A DNA stretch of 47,017 bases from Rhodocyclaceae bacterium (lineage in GTDB: Bacteria; Pseudomonadota; Gammaproteobacteria; Burkholderiales; Rhodocyclaceae), in contig VIKE01000020.1 in the NCBI GenBank assembly GCA_008080565.1, forward strand, positions 1 through 47,017, written 5' to 3'. This document shows, one piece after another, positions 24,525 to 32,947 of the stretch. The notes beneath the pieces are model-generated. The model was not told where the DNA came from. It did not search any database and saw only the letters and a program-made list of their open reading frames with translations. Each line of letters opens with the position of its first letter. The first letter of the stretch is position 1. The position numbers and the translations under genes are program-made.

Positions 24525-26924
24525 ATGGCCGATGCCGCCCGGGCAGCGAAGAATTTGGCCATGCTCATGCGCCCCCCTCTTCCACAGCCGAAACATACCC
24601 GACTCTGGCTCGCACCTTATGTCGCGATTGGCGTTTTCGCGCTGGCCATGCTGATCCTTACCGCCCTGCTCCAGTGGCGCGAACTGGACACTGCCCGATC
24701 GGCCCTGGAGGGCGACATGCACTGGGCGGAAAGGACCATCGAAAACCGCCTGCATGCGCATCAGGATTTTCTCGGCGAACTCGGTCGCGAGCAGGAGTTC
24801 AAGCAGCTCACCTACGAGGCCTTCCAGGTCAAGGCCGGCCGTTATGCGCGCGAGGCGCCGGAAATCCAGGCCATCATCTGGGTCGATACCGATGGCAAGG
24901 TGGAGTGGGTTGCCCCCAACGAATCAACCGCTGTCTTTGTTGGCGAACAACTGACCGGCGAGCGTCTGGCCGCCCTGCAGAAAGCCTTGCGCGTCCGCAC
25001 CGAGGTCGTTTCAGCCGACTACCGCGATGCCACCCAACGCCCGGCGCACGACATCATCCTGCCGGTCCAGCGCGGCAGTGCCGACCTCGGCGCATTCATC
25101 GCCGTCGAGTCGATTGAAGCGTTGCTGCGCACCACCCTGCCGACCGTGTTCACGACCCGCTACAGCCTGACCGTGGTCGATGCGCAGAATCGCGAGGTTC
25201 TCAGCAATTCGTCGGTCAAGCCGACCGACCGCCAGGTTTCCGGCCAGATCAGCCTTGATCTGCCCAACAACCGCCTCGGCCTCAATATCGTCGCCTACCG
25301 CGTCGGCGGCGCCTGGCTGCCCTTCGTGCCAGCGGCGCTGATTATCGTGCTGACCTTGATCGCGTCGGTGACGCTGATCCAGCTGCGCCGGCACGCCCAG
25401 CATCGGGCCGACACCGAGGAGGAACTGCGCACCGCTTACGCCTTCCGCCAAGCCATGTCGCAATCGCTGATCACCGGCCTCCGCGCCATCGATCTCGAAG
25501 GCCGGATCACCTTCGTCAACGCCGCTTTCTGCCGGATGACCGGCTTCGACGAAAGCGAGTTGGTCGGCATCAAGCCGCCCTACCCATACTGGCCACCAGA
25601 AGAATTCGATCGCCTGCAGAACAACATCGACACCGCCCTGGCCGGTAAGGCGCCGGCCAGTGGCTTCGAGATGCGCATCATGCGCAAGAGCGGCGAGCGC
25701 TTCGATGTCCGCCTCTACTTTTCACCACTGATCGGCACTAATGGCCAGCAGATCGGCTGGATGGCCTCGATGAACGACATCACCGAGCCGAAGCGGGTGC
25801 GCGTCGAACTCGAACGCGCCCATGAACGCTTCGTCACGGTCATCGACGGCCTCGACTCGGCGGTGCACGTCGCCGACGTGCAGACCGGCGAAATCCTCTT
25901 TGCCAACCGCGCCTTCCAGAACATCTTTGGCTTCGACGCGGTCGGCCAGAACTCGGCGCAGGTTACCGCCGCCTGCCGGCCGCCACCTGAACAGCTGGCC
26001 CGCGACCCGCAGCAGATCGGACCCGATGAACTGCCCTGCGAGCTGTTCGACGGCGAACTCCAGCACACCCTGTCCGGCCACTGGTATCACCTGCATGAAC
26101 GGGCCATCCGCTGGGTCGACGGGCGTACCGTGCGCGTCCAGATCGGCGCCGACATCACCGACCGCAAGCATATCGATGAGGTCAATCTGCAGCAGCAAAA
26201 GCGGCTCGAGCAGACTTCGCGCCTGATCACCATGGGCGAAATGGCCTCATCGCTGGCCCATGAACTCAACCAGCCGCTGTCGGCCATCGCCAATTACTGC
26301 GCCGGTTGCGTCAAGCGCATGCAGGCAGGCAACTATCGCATCGATGACATCCTCGCCGCCATGCAGAAGGCCTCGGACCAGGCCGAGCGGGCCGGCAAGA
26401 TCATCCGCCGCATGCGCGACATGGTGAAGAAGGGCGACCCCAACCGGCAACCCATCGCCCTCGAAGAACTGGTCGATGAAACGCGCGCCTTTGCCGACAT
26501 CGATGCCCAGCGCACCGGCACGCAGATCGTCGTCGACCTGCCCGATAATTTGCCGAAAATCGTCGTCGACCGCATCATGATCGAGCAGGTGCTGCTCAAC
26601 CTGTTCAAGAACGGCATTGAAGCAATGAGCGACGTGCCGGTCGAACGCCGGCTGCTGACCCTGCAGGCCAGGCGCGTCGACGAGCGGATGCTGGAAATCA
26701 CCGTGGCCGACCAAGGGCACGGCCTGGCCGAAGAAGACATCGAAAAGATTTTTGCGCCCTTCTACACGACCAAGGCCGAAGGCATGGGCATCGGTCTGGC
26801 GATCTGCCGCTCGATCATCGAGTTTCACCAGGGGCGGCTATGGGTCGAGCCGCGGCGCGAGGGTGGTACCGTATTCCACTTCACTGTACCGATCGAAGAG
26901 TTAGGCGAGGACAGCAATGAATGA
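24525..26924 (+). CDS. Membrane sensor histidine kinase with periplasmic sensor and two PAS domains
   Basis: A 799-residue kinase. Hydrophobic segments at ~30-50 and ~265-285 enclose a ~215-residue periplasmic domain of the Cache/CHASE type. Two PAS domains follow at ~310-425 and ~430-550. The phosphorylated His is residue 579 in S-L-A-H-E-L-N-Q-P-L, the FixL/DctB-type H-box. The ATPase domain has D-Q-G-H-G and G-M-G-I-G-L-A-I. It starts six bases after lrgB and overlaps the response regulator by eight bases, so lrgA, lrgB, kinase and regulator look like one operon. Its likely partner is that regulator. The sensed ligand is unknown. The context suggests it relates to LrgAB substrates or cell-wall state, which is an inference. 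Confidence 0.94.
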   Translation: MADAARAAKNLAMLMRPPLPQPKHTRLWLAPYVAIGVFALAMLILTALLQWRELDTARSALEGDMHWAERTIENRLHAHQDFLGELGREQEFKQLTYEAFQVKAGRYAREAPEIQAIIWVDTDGKVEWVAPNESTAVFVGEQLTGERLAALQKALRVRTEVVSADYRDATQRPAHDIILPVQRGSADLGAFIAVESIEALLRTTLPTVFTTRYSLTVVDAQNREVLSNSSVKPTDRQVSGQISLDLPNNRLGLNIVAYRVGGAWLPFVPAALIIVLTLIASVTLIQLRRHAQHRADTEEELRTAYAFRQAMSQSLITGLRAIDLEGRITFVNAAFCRMTGFDESELVGIKPPYPYWPPEEFDRLQNNIDTALAGKAPASGFEMRIMRKSGERFDVRLYFSPLIGTNGQQIGWMASMNDITEPKRVRVELERAHERFVTVIDGLDSAVHVADVQTGEILFANRAFQNIFGFDAVGQNSAQVTAACRPPPEQLARDPQQIGPDELPCELFDGELQHTLSGHWYHLHERAIRWVDGRTVRVQIGADITDRKHIDEVNLQQQKRLEQTSRLITMGEMASSLAHELNQPLSAIANYCAGCVKRMQAGNYRIDDILAAMQKASDQAERAGKIIRRMRDMVKKGDPNRQPIALEELVDETRAFADIDAQRTGTQIVVDLPDNLPKIVVDRIMIEQVLLNLFKNGIEAMSDVPVERRLLTLQARRVDERMLEITVADQGHGLAEEDIEKIFAPFYTTKAEGMGIGLAICRSIIEFHQGRLWVEPRREGGTVFHFTVPIEELGEDSNE

Positions 26925-27525
26925 TCTGACGCAAACGATTTATGTCGTCGACGACGACGAGGCCATGCGCGACTCGATGACCTGGCTGCTCGAGGGCGAA
27001 GGCTACGTTGTGGCCTGCTTCGATTCGGCCGAGAGCTTTCTCAAGGCGCGCCGCGACGACATGCGCGGCTGCCTGATACTCGATGTGCGGATGCCGGAAA
27101 TGAGCGGCCTTGAACTGCATGAAAAGCTCGATGCCCTCGGCTCCGAATTGCCGGTCATCTTCGTCACCGGTCACGGCGACGTACCGATGGCCGTCTCGGC
27201 GCTGCAGCGCGGTGCCTGCGATTTCATCGAAAAGCCCTTCCACAACGAGGATCTGCTCTCGCGCATCGTCCGCGCCCTGGAGCTGGACGCCCAGCTATCA
27301 GCCCGCCGCCAGCGCAACGGGGCGATCAGCCACCGCCTCGATCAGCTGACCCAGCGCGAAAGCGAAGTCATGAAACTGGTCGTCGCCGGCAAGCTCAACA
27401 AGCAGATCGCCGACGAACTCAACATCAGCATGAAAACCGTCGAAGCCCACCGGGCACGGGTCATGGAGAAAATGGGCGTGCGCACCCTGGCCGAACTAGT
27501 CAAGGCCGTGGTCACGGTTAACTGA
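26917..27525 (+). CDS. FixJ/NarL-type response regulator
   Basis: A 202-residue two-domain regulator. The receiver (residues 1-120) has the acidic pocket D-D-D at 12-14, the phosphorylated Asp56 in L-D-V-R-M-P, and Lys near 107 in E-K-P-F. The C-terminal LuxR-type helix-turn-helix (~135-200) carries L-T-Q-R-E-S-E-V-M-K and N-I-S-M-K-T-V-E-A-H-R. It overlaps the kinase gene and is almost certainly its partner. Its target promoters cannot be named; lrgA is the nearest candidate. Confidence 0.95.
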   Translation: MNDLTQTIYVVDDDEAMRDSMTWLLEGEGYVVACFDSAESFLKARRDDMRGCLILDVRMPEMSGLELHEKLDALGSELPVIFVTGHGDVPMAVSALQRGACDFIEKPFHNEDLLSRIVRALELDAQLSARRQRNGAISHRLDQLTQRESEVMKLVVAGKLNKQIADELNISMKTVEAHRARVMEKMGVRTLAELVKAVVTVN

Positions 27526-27556
27526 AAACGCGCGGCGGACGCGCCGGGCCAGACAC

Positions 27557-27895
27557 TCAAAGCGGGATGATGTCGTCGCCGCCGGTGCCGAAGTGGCCTT
27601 CGTAATGCTTGAGCTGGCGAACTTCCTTGCGGCGCAGCAGCTTTTCCTGCACCTTGGGCGGCAGGTCGGTGAACATGATCAGATCCTTGGCAATCAGTAG
27701 TTCGATCGTGTCTTCAATAACCCGGACAAAGTCTCGGTCAAGTTCATGGAGCTCGTTCTGCCGCCAGCGTTCGTGGATAAACTGCAAGACATCGGGATGA
27801 TCGGCCGGCAAGGCTTCGCTGGCATCGCCGAGGGGCATCGGATGCGCTTCGCAAATATTGCCCTTGCTGTCTCTTGCCACGTAAAGCATGCCCAT
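27557..27895 (-). CDS. Small protein of unknown function
   Basis: A 112-residue soluble protein. It begins M-G-M-L-Y-V-A-R-D-S-K-G-N-I. The second half has E-D-T-I-E-L-L-I-A-K-D-L-I followed by F-T-D-L-P, V-Q-E-K-L-L and R-K. This pattern is shared by short betaproteobacterial proteins that are often misnamed 'tryptophan synthase subunit beta'. No catalytic residues of that enzyme are present. No signal peptide or membrane segment is seen. It converges with the response regulator gene and lies downstream of the ankyrin gene on the same strand. Confidence 0.8.
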   Translation of the reverse strand: MGMLYVARDSKGNICEAHPMPLGDASEALPADHPDVLQFIHERWRQNELHELDRDFVRVIEDTIELLIAKDLIMFTDLPPKVQEKLLRRKEVRQLKHYEGHFGTGGDDIIPL

Positions 27896-27972
27896 TCCTC
27901 TCTCGGTTGATCGACGCAGTCTGCATTAGCTGATCGTGATTTGCAATTGATCCGGGCCGGAAAGGCCCAGTA

Positions 27973-29001
27973 TCAGTAGTTCCTGACCGGCGCCTTGATC
28001 GGCATTTTCGGCGTTCCGAAATAGGTCGCCGGCGGCGCCTTGAAGCCAACCGCCTTGCCTTTCTGGTCGGTGACGATCGTCGCCGACTGCTCCTGCGGCT
28101 TTTTGCGGCTGGCGGTGATTTCCATCGCCACCGCCCGTGCCGGCATCGGGCGATCCATTTCAGCGCGCACGATGCGCACCCGTTCGGTGGCGATGCGCTT
28201 GTCGATGACATCCGTCGACATGTTCCGCTCGACAAGCTTTTCGCGCATGTTGAGCAAGTCTTCGAGCTCCTTCGAACTACGCATCGAACGCACCGGCGCT
28301 CCCCATTTTTCCTTGGGCTGGCTGACCGCGATGTTGAACTCTTCCGGATTGGTCACCATGCGCGCCAGTTCCAGCCGGTCGTGGCGCATCGCCCACTCCA
28401 GCGCACCATCGCCCCAGTCGTTCTTCGGCATCCGGTCGGCGCCCTTTTCGATCAGCTTGCGGGCCAGCCCCTGATGGCCTTCATACACCGCCATCATCAG
28501 CACGCTCGAACCGTTGGTGCTCAGGGCATTGATGTCCGCCCCCTGATCGATCAGAAAATCGGCCACGTCGCTGCGCCCGGCGAACACCGCGTAATGCAGC
28601 GCCGACCATTGCCGGGCCGGGGCGTTGATGCGCGCCCCGCGCTCCAGCAGCCATTTGACCGTATCCAGATTGCCGCGCCAGGCAGCCAGCGCAATCGCCG
28701 ATTCGCCATTCGAATTGAGCTTGTTGATATCGGCACCACGCGACAGAAACAGACGCATGAGGTCCGGCTTGCCCTCCCAAGCACCGATCATCAGACCCGA
28801 ACCGATCCGGCTGCCCATGAAATCAGGCGGCAGGCCGGCATCGAGCCAGCTTTCCGCCTGGCCTACATCGCCGAGCTCCATGCTGACAGTGAAGCGCACC
28901 GGGTCGGGCAAGGCATCGGCCGAAAAAACCGGCGCCGAAGCCGACAGCAAAAACCCCATCGCGCTTATCATGGCAAGCCGTCGTTTTACAGTTAGTTTCA
29001 T
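27973..29001 (-). CDS. Secreted ankyrin-repeat protein
   Basis: A 342-residue protein with an N-terminal signal peptide (K-R-R-L-A then a hydrophobic core, cleavage near F-S-A-D), so it is probably periplasmic. About five ankyrin repeats lie at residues ~40-210, with clear cores such as L-M-R-L-F-L-S-R-G-A-D-I-N and V-A-D-F-L-I-D-Q-G-A-D-I-N-A-L. The C-terminal ~130 residues are charged, then Pro- and Lys-rich, and unlike any domain I know. Ankyrin repeats bind proteins, so a periplasmic partner is expected. It is divergent from the TonB-like gene, whose start is 37 bases away. Confidence 0.9.
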   Translation of the reverse strand: MKLTVKRRLAMISAMGFLLSASAPVFSADALPDPVRFTVSMELGDVGQAESWLDAGLPPDFMGSRIGSGLMIGAWEGKPDLMRLFLSRGADINKLNSNGESAIALAAWRGNLDTVKWLLERGARINAPARQWSALHYAVFAGRSDVADFLIDQGADINALSTNGSSVLMMAVYEGHQGLARKLIEKGADRMPKNDWGDGALEWAMRHDRLELARMVTNPEEFNIAVSQPKEKWGAPVRSMRSSKELEDLLNMREKLVERNMSTDVIDKRIATERVRIVRAEMDRPMPARAVAMEITASRKKPQEQSATIVTDQKGKAVGFKAPPATYFGTPKMPIKAPVRNY

Positions 29002-29038
29002 TGCGTATCCATTGCCTCAGGCCAGCCCCCATTTTCTC

Positions 29039-29572
29039 ATGACCCGGATCGATTACCGGCTTTTTGCGGCGCTGGCGTTGTCGCTCTCCCTGCATCTCTT
29101 GCCGCTGCTGCCGGATTTCAATTTTGGCCAAAAATTACGGTCGACCGTGGCACCGCTGAATGCCGAGCTGCGCCCGCCCCCGGCCGCCGCGATGCCACCG
29201 TTGAGCCTGCCGGAGCAGCCCAAACCGGCCAGTGAGCCAACGCCCAAGCCACCCAGGCCAGCGTTGGCAAAACCGCCCGAAAAAACCGGCGCCCAGAAAA
29301 CCTGGACCCAGGCCGTCCGCGACCACCTCAAGAAACTCGACAACGCCGGCCAGTTCTACCCGGCCGAAGCCATCGCCCGCGGGCTGGAGGGCGAAGTCCT
29401 CGTCCTGCTCATCATCGACGAAGCCGGCAAAGTCAGCGCCGCCCGCGTCGAACAAGGCAGCGGCCAGCCGCTGCTCGACGACGCCGCCCTGCGCGCAGTC
29501 CGTTCGCTGCAATCGCTGCCGGCCGACGCACCGCGCCAGGTTGTTCTGCCGGTGCGCTTCCGGTTGCGTTGA
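29039..29572 (+). CDS. TonB-like energy transducer protein
   Basis: A 177-residue protein with one N-terminal transmembrane segment (residues ~7-24) and a Pro-, Lys- and Ala-rich periplasmic stretch (~45-85). A TonB C-terminal domain follows (~90-177), with the core G-E-V-L-V-L-L-I-I-D-E-A-G-K-V and A-L-R-A-V-R-S-L. It would couple inner-membrane energy to an outer-membrane receptor, but no exbB, exbD or receptor gene is in the window. The segment just after the membrane helix (N-F-G-Q-K-L-R-S-T-V) is encoded by a copy of the dispersed repeat. The ATG at 29039 is placed by the hydrophobic segment; the frame is open further upstream. Confidence 0.88.
   Translation: MTRIDYRLFAALALSLSLHLLPLLPDFNFGQKLRSTVAPLNAELRPPPAAAMPPLSLPEQPKPASEPTPKPPRPALAKPPEKTGAQKTWTQAVRDHLKKLDNAGQFYPAEAIARGLEGEVLVLLIIDEAGKVSAARVEQGSGQPLLDDAALRAVRSLQSLPADAPRQVVLPVRFRLR
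29115..29148 (-). repeat. Dispersed 34-bp repeat, copy D (reverse), inside the TonB-like gene
   Basis: On the plus strand it reads ATTTCAATTTTGGCCAAAA, a short spacer, then CGGTCGACCGT. It encodes about 11 residues next to the membrane segment of the TonB-like protein. The frame stays open across it. Confidence 0.8.
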
Positions 29573-29713
29573 TCGGCTGACTGAGGCTCGGTTGCGCGCT
29601 TGATCGGCGGGCCAATGCCTGGCGCACCGAGAGAGATTGAACCGTTGGCGGGAAGCGCATTCAAACTCAGGGAAGCATCAACAACGATAGGGATTTTCCG
29701 GAAGGAGTCTGCC

Positions 29714-31636
29714 ATGTCGATCTTTGCCCGCTACCAGAGTCGTTACGAGGCTCAGCAGGAAGAGGAAATGTCGGTCCAGGAATATCTGGATCTGTGCAAG
29801 AGTGACAAGACCGCGTACGCCAGTGTCGCCGAACGCATGCTCATCGCAATCGGCGAGCCCGAACTTGTCGATACCCGGCTCGACCCCCGCCTGTCGCGGA
29901 TCTTCGCCAACAAGATGATCAAGCTCTACCCGGCCTTCCGCGAGTTCTATGGGATGGAAGAGGTCATCGAGCACATCGTTTCCTACTTCCGCCATGCTGC
30001 CCAGGGACTGGAAGAGAAGAAGCAGATTCTCTATCTGCTGGGGCCGGTTGGCGGCGGCAAGTCGTCGCTCGCCGAACGCCTGAAATACCTGATCGAGAAA
30101 GTGCCTTTCTACGCCATCAAGGATTCGCCGGTCCATGAGTCGCCGCTTGGCCTGTTCAACGTTCTCGAGGACGGCGAAATACTGGAAGAGGATTTCGGCA
30201 TTCCGAAGCGTTACCTCGGGACCATCATGAGCCCGTGGGCGGTCAAGCGCCTGCATGAGTTCGGCGGCGACATCACCAAGTTCCGCGTCGTCAAGCTGCG
30301 CCCTTCCGTGCTTTCCCAGATCGCTGTCTCGAAGACCGAGCCGGGCGACGAGAATAACCAGGACATTTCATCGCTGGTCGGCAAGATCGATATCCGCAAA
30401 CTGGAAAGCTATTCGCAGAATGACCCAGATGCCTATTCGTACTCCGGCGGTCTGTGCGTCGCCAATCGCGGCATTCTCGAATTCGTCGAAATGTTCAAGG
30501 CGCCGATCAAGGTGCTGCACCCCCTGCTCACCGCCACGCAGGAGCAGAACTACAAGGGCACCGAGGGCTTTGGTGCGATTCCCTTCGACGGTCTGGTGCT
30601 GGCCCACTCCAACGAGGCGGAATGGCAGGCCTTCAAAAACAATCGCAACAACGAGGCCTTCCTCGACCGCATTTACATCGTCAAGGTGCCGTACTGCCTG
30701 CGTGTCACTGACGAAATCCACATTTACGAAAAGCTGCTCTTCAACTCTTCGCTGGCCAACGCCCCCTGCGCCCCCGACACGCTGCGCATGCTGGCCCAGT
30801 TCTCGGCCTTGTCGCGCCTCAAGGAACCGGAGAACTCCAGCATCTACAGCAAGATGCGGGTCTACGACGGCGAGAATCTCAAGGACACTGACCCCAAGGC
30901 CAAGAGCTATCAGGAATACCGCGACTTCGCCGGGGTGGACGAGGGCATGACCGGGCTATCCACCCGCTTCGCCTTCAAGATCCTGTCCAAGGTATTCAAT
31001 TTCGATCACCGCGAAGTAGCGGCCAATCCGGTGCACCTGATGTACGTGCTCGAGCAGCAGATCGAACAGGAACAGTACCAGCCCGAAATCGAGGAACGCT
31101 ACCTGCGCTTCCTCAAGGAATTTCTCAGCCCGCGCTACGCCGAATTCATCGGCAAGGAAATCCAGACGGCCTACCTGGAGAGCTATTCCGAATACGGCCA
31201 GAACATTTTCGACCGCTACGTGACCTATGCCGATTTCTGGATTCAGGATCAGGAGTTCCGCGACCCGAATACCGGCGAAATGCTCGACCGCGGCGCCCTC
31301 AACGATGAACTGGAGAAGATCGAGAAGCCGGCTGGCATCAGCAACCCCAAGGACTTCCGCAACGAAGTGGTGAATTTCGTGCTGCGCGCCAGGGCCAAGA
31401 ACGACGGCACGAACCCGGCGTGGACGAGCTACGAGAAATTGCGGGCGGTCATCGAGAAGAAGATGTTCTCGAACACCGAGGAGCTGCTCCCGGTCATTTC
31501 CTTCAATACCAAGGCCAGCGCCGACGAGCAGAAGAAGCACAAGGACTTCGTCGAGCGCATGACCAGCAAGGGCTACACCGAGAAGCAGGTTCGCCTGCTC
31601 TGCGACTGGTACTTGCGGGTTCGCAAGTCTTCGTGA
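29714..31636 (+). CDS. yeaG: PrkA-family serine protein kinase (YeaG)
   Basis: A 640-residue protein (E. coli YeaG, 644) with an N-terminal AAA+ PrkA domain and a C-terminal kinase-like domain. The P-loop G-P-V-G-G-G-K-S-S is near residues 113-121. YeaG acts in stationary-phase, nitrogen-starvation and stress responses. A strong GGAAGGAG ribosome binding site before 29714 fixes the start. It leads a three-gene unit with yeaH and a spoVR homologue, the widely conserved order. No sigma-54 site with the correct spacing was found in the 140 bases upstream. Confidence 0.97.
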   Translation: MSIFARYQSRYEAQQEEEMSVQEYLDLCKSDKTAYASVAERMLIAIGEPELVDTRLDPRLSRIFANKMIKLYPAFREFYGMEEVIEHIVSYFRHAAQGLEEKKQILYLLGPVGGGKSSLAERLKYLIEKVPFYAIKDSPVHESPLGLFNVLEDGEILEEDFGIPKRYLGTIMSPWAVKRLHEFGGDITKFRVVKLRPSVLSQIAVSKTEPGDENNQDISSLVGKIDIRKLESYSQNDPDAYSYSGGLCVANRGILEFVEMFKAPIKVLHPLLTATQEQNYKGTEGFGAIPFDGLVLAHSNEAEWQAFKNNRNNEAFLDRIYIVKVPYCLRVTDEIHIYEKLLFNSSLANAPCAPDTLRMLAQFSALSRLKEPENSSIYSKMRVYDGENLKDTDPKAKSYQEYRDFAGVDEGMTGLSTRFAFKILSKVFNFDHREVAANPVHLMYVLEQQIEQEQYQPEIEERYLRFLKEFLSPRYAEFIGKEIQTAYLESYSEYGQNIFDRYVTYADFWIQDQEFRDPNTGEMLDRGALNDELEKIEKPAGISNPKDFRNEVVNFVLRARAKNDGTNPAWTSYEKLRAVIEKKMFSNTEELLPVISFNTKASADEQKKHKDFVERMTSKGYTEKQVRLLCDWYLRVRKSS

Positions 31637-31681
31637 TGGTGGAAAGGCGGGGCGGTTTCGCCGCGCAACGGGAGGTCACCC

Positions 31682-32947
31682 ATGACGGTACGCATCGTCG
31701 ATCGGCGGCAGGACAGCAAGAACAAGAGTTCGATCAATCGCAGCCGTTTCATCCAGCGCTTCAAGGGGCAGATCCGCAAAGCGGTGGCCGATGCCATTGC
31801 CCATCGCGGCATCCGCGATCTCGACAACGGCGAGAAGATCGGCATTCCCGGCAAGGACATCACCGAGCCGCATTTCCGCCATGGCAAGGGTGGCAAGCGG
31901 GAGATCGTGCATCCCGGCAACGACCGCTTCAATACCGGCGATAGCGTCGACCGCCCCCTCGACGGTTCCGGCCAGGGGCCGGGCGGGGCGAGCGAGGATG
32001 GCGAGGGGATCGACGACTTCGTCTTCACGCTGACCCGCGACGAGTTCCTCGACATCTTCTTCGACGAACTGGCCCTGCCCAACCTGGTCAAGCGCCAGCT
32101 GGCCCGCATCGACGAATACAAGCGGGTGCGCGCCGGCTACACGCAGAGCGGCGTGCCGACCAACATCAATCTGGTGCGCACCATGCGCGGCGCGGCCGGG
32201 CGGCGCATCGCCGTCGGCGCCCCCTTTGCCGCCCGGCTGCGCGAACTTCGTGAAGAACTGGAACGCCTGCGCCGCGACTGCCCGGGCGACCCGGACATCG
32301 TCCGCATCGAGCGCGAAATCGCCAGCCTGCTGGCACGGCGCGAGGCCATTCCGTTCATTGACCCTTTCGACCTGCGTTACAGCAACCGCATTCGCATCGC
32401 CCAGCCCTCAACGCAGGCCGTGATGTTCTGCCTGATGGACGTTTCCGGGTCGATGGACGAGTCGAAGAAGCAGATCGCCAAGCGCTTTTTCATGCTGCTC
32501 TACCTCTTCCTCAACCGCAATTATGAACATATCGAGGTGGTCTTCATCCGCCACCACACGGTGGCTGAGGAGGTCGACGAAGAGAATTTCTTCCACTCCC
32601 GGGAGACCGGCGGCACCATCGTTTCCAGCGCCCTCAAGCTGATGCACGAGATCGTCGTCGCCCGCTATGCATCGAGCGCCTGGAACATCTACGGCGCCCA
32701 GGCTTCGGACGGAGACAACTGGAACAACGATTCGCCGCCCTGCCGGGAGCTGCTCAGCGAATCCATCCTGCCGCTCGTCCAGTATTTCGCCTACATCGAG
32801 ATCGCCGACGCCGAACCGCAGAACCTCTGGCTCGAGTACGAACGCCTGCTCGACAGCCATCCCGGGTTATTTGCCATGCAGCGCATCGCTGCGGTGGCCG
32901 ACATCTACCCGGTGTTCCGCGAACTCTTCCGAAAGCGACTGGCATGA
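31682..32947 (+). CDS. yeaH: YeaH/DUF444 protein with von Willebrand A-like domain
   Basis: A 421-residue protein (E. coli YeaH, 427). The N-terminal half is charged. The C-terminal half has a VWA-type metal site, D-V-S-G-S at residues 253-257. Its genetic and functional partner is the kinase YeaG, and the pair is thought to act together in stress adaptation. It starts 45 bases after yeaG. Its stop overlaps the spoVR start in an ATGA arrangement, so the two are translationally coupled. Confidence 0.96.
   Translation: MTVRIVDRRQDSKNKSSINRSRFIQRFKGQIRKAVADAIAHRGIRDLDNGEKIGIPGKDITEPHFRHGKGGKREIVHPGNDRFNTGDSVDRPLDGSGQGPGGASEDGEGIDDFVFTLTRDEFLDIFFDELALPNLVKRQLARIDEYKRVRAGYTQSGVPTNINLVRTMRGAAGRRIAVGAPFAARLRELREELERLRRDCPGDPDIVRIEREIASLLARREAIPFIDPFDLRYSNRIRIAQPSTQAVMFCLMDVSGSMDESKKQIAKRFFMLLYLFLNRNYEHIEVVFIRHHTVAEEVDEENFFHSRETGGTIVSSALKLMHEIVVARYASSAWNIYGAQASDGDNWNNDSPPCRELLSESILPLVQYFAYIEIADAEPQNLWLEYERLLDSHPGLFAMQRIAAVADIYPVFRELFRKRLA

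Noticed and set aside
29581..29713. Sigma-54 promoter before yeaG
   Set aside because: TGGC sequences occur, but none has a GC at the correct spacing. E. coli yeaG is sigma-54 dependent, so the site was expected but not seen.
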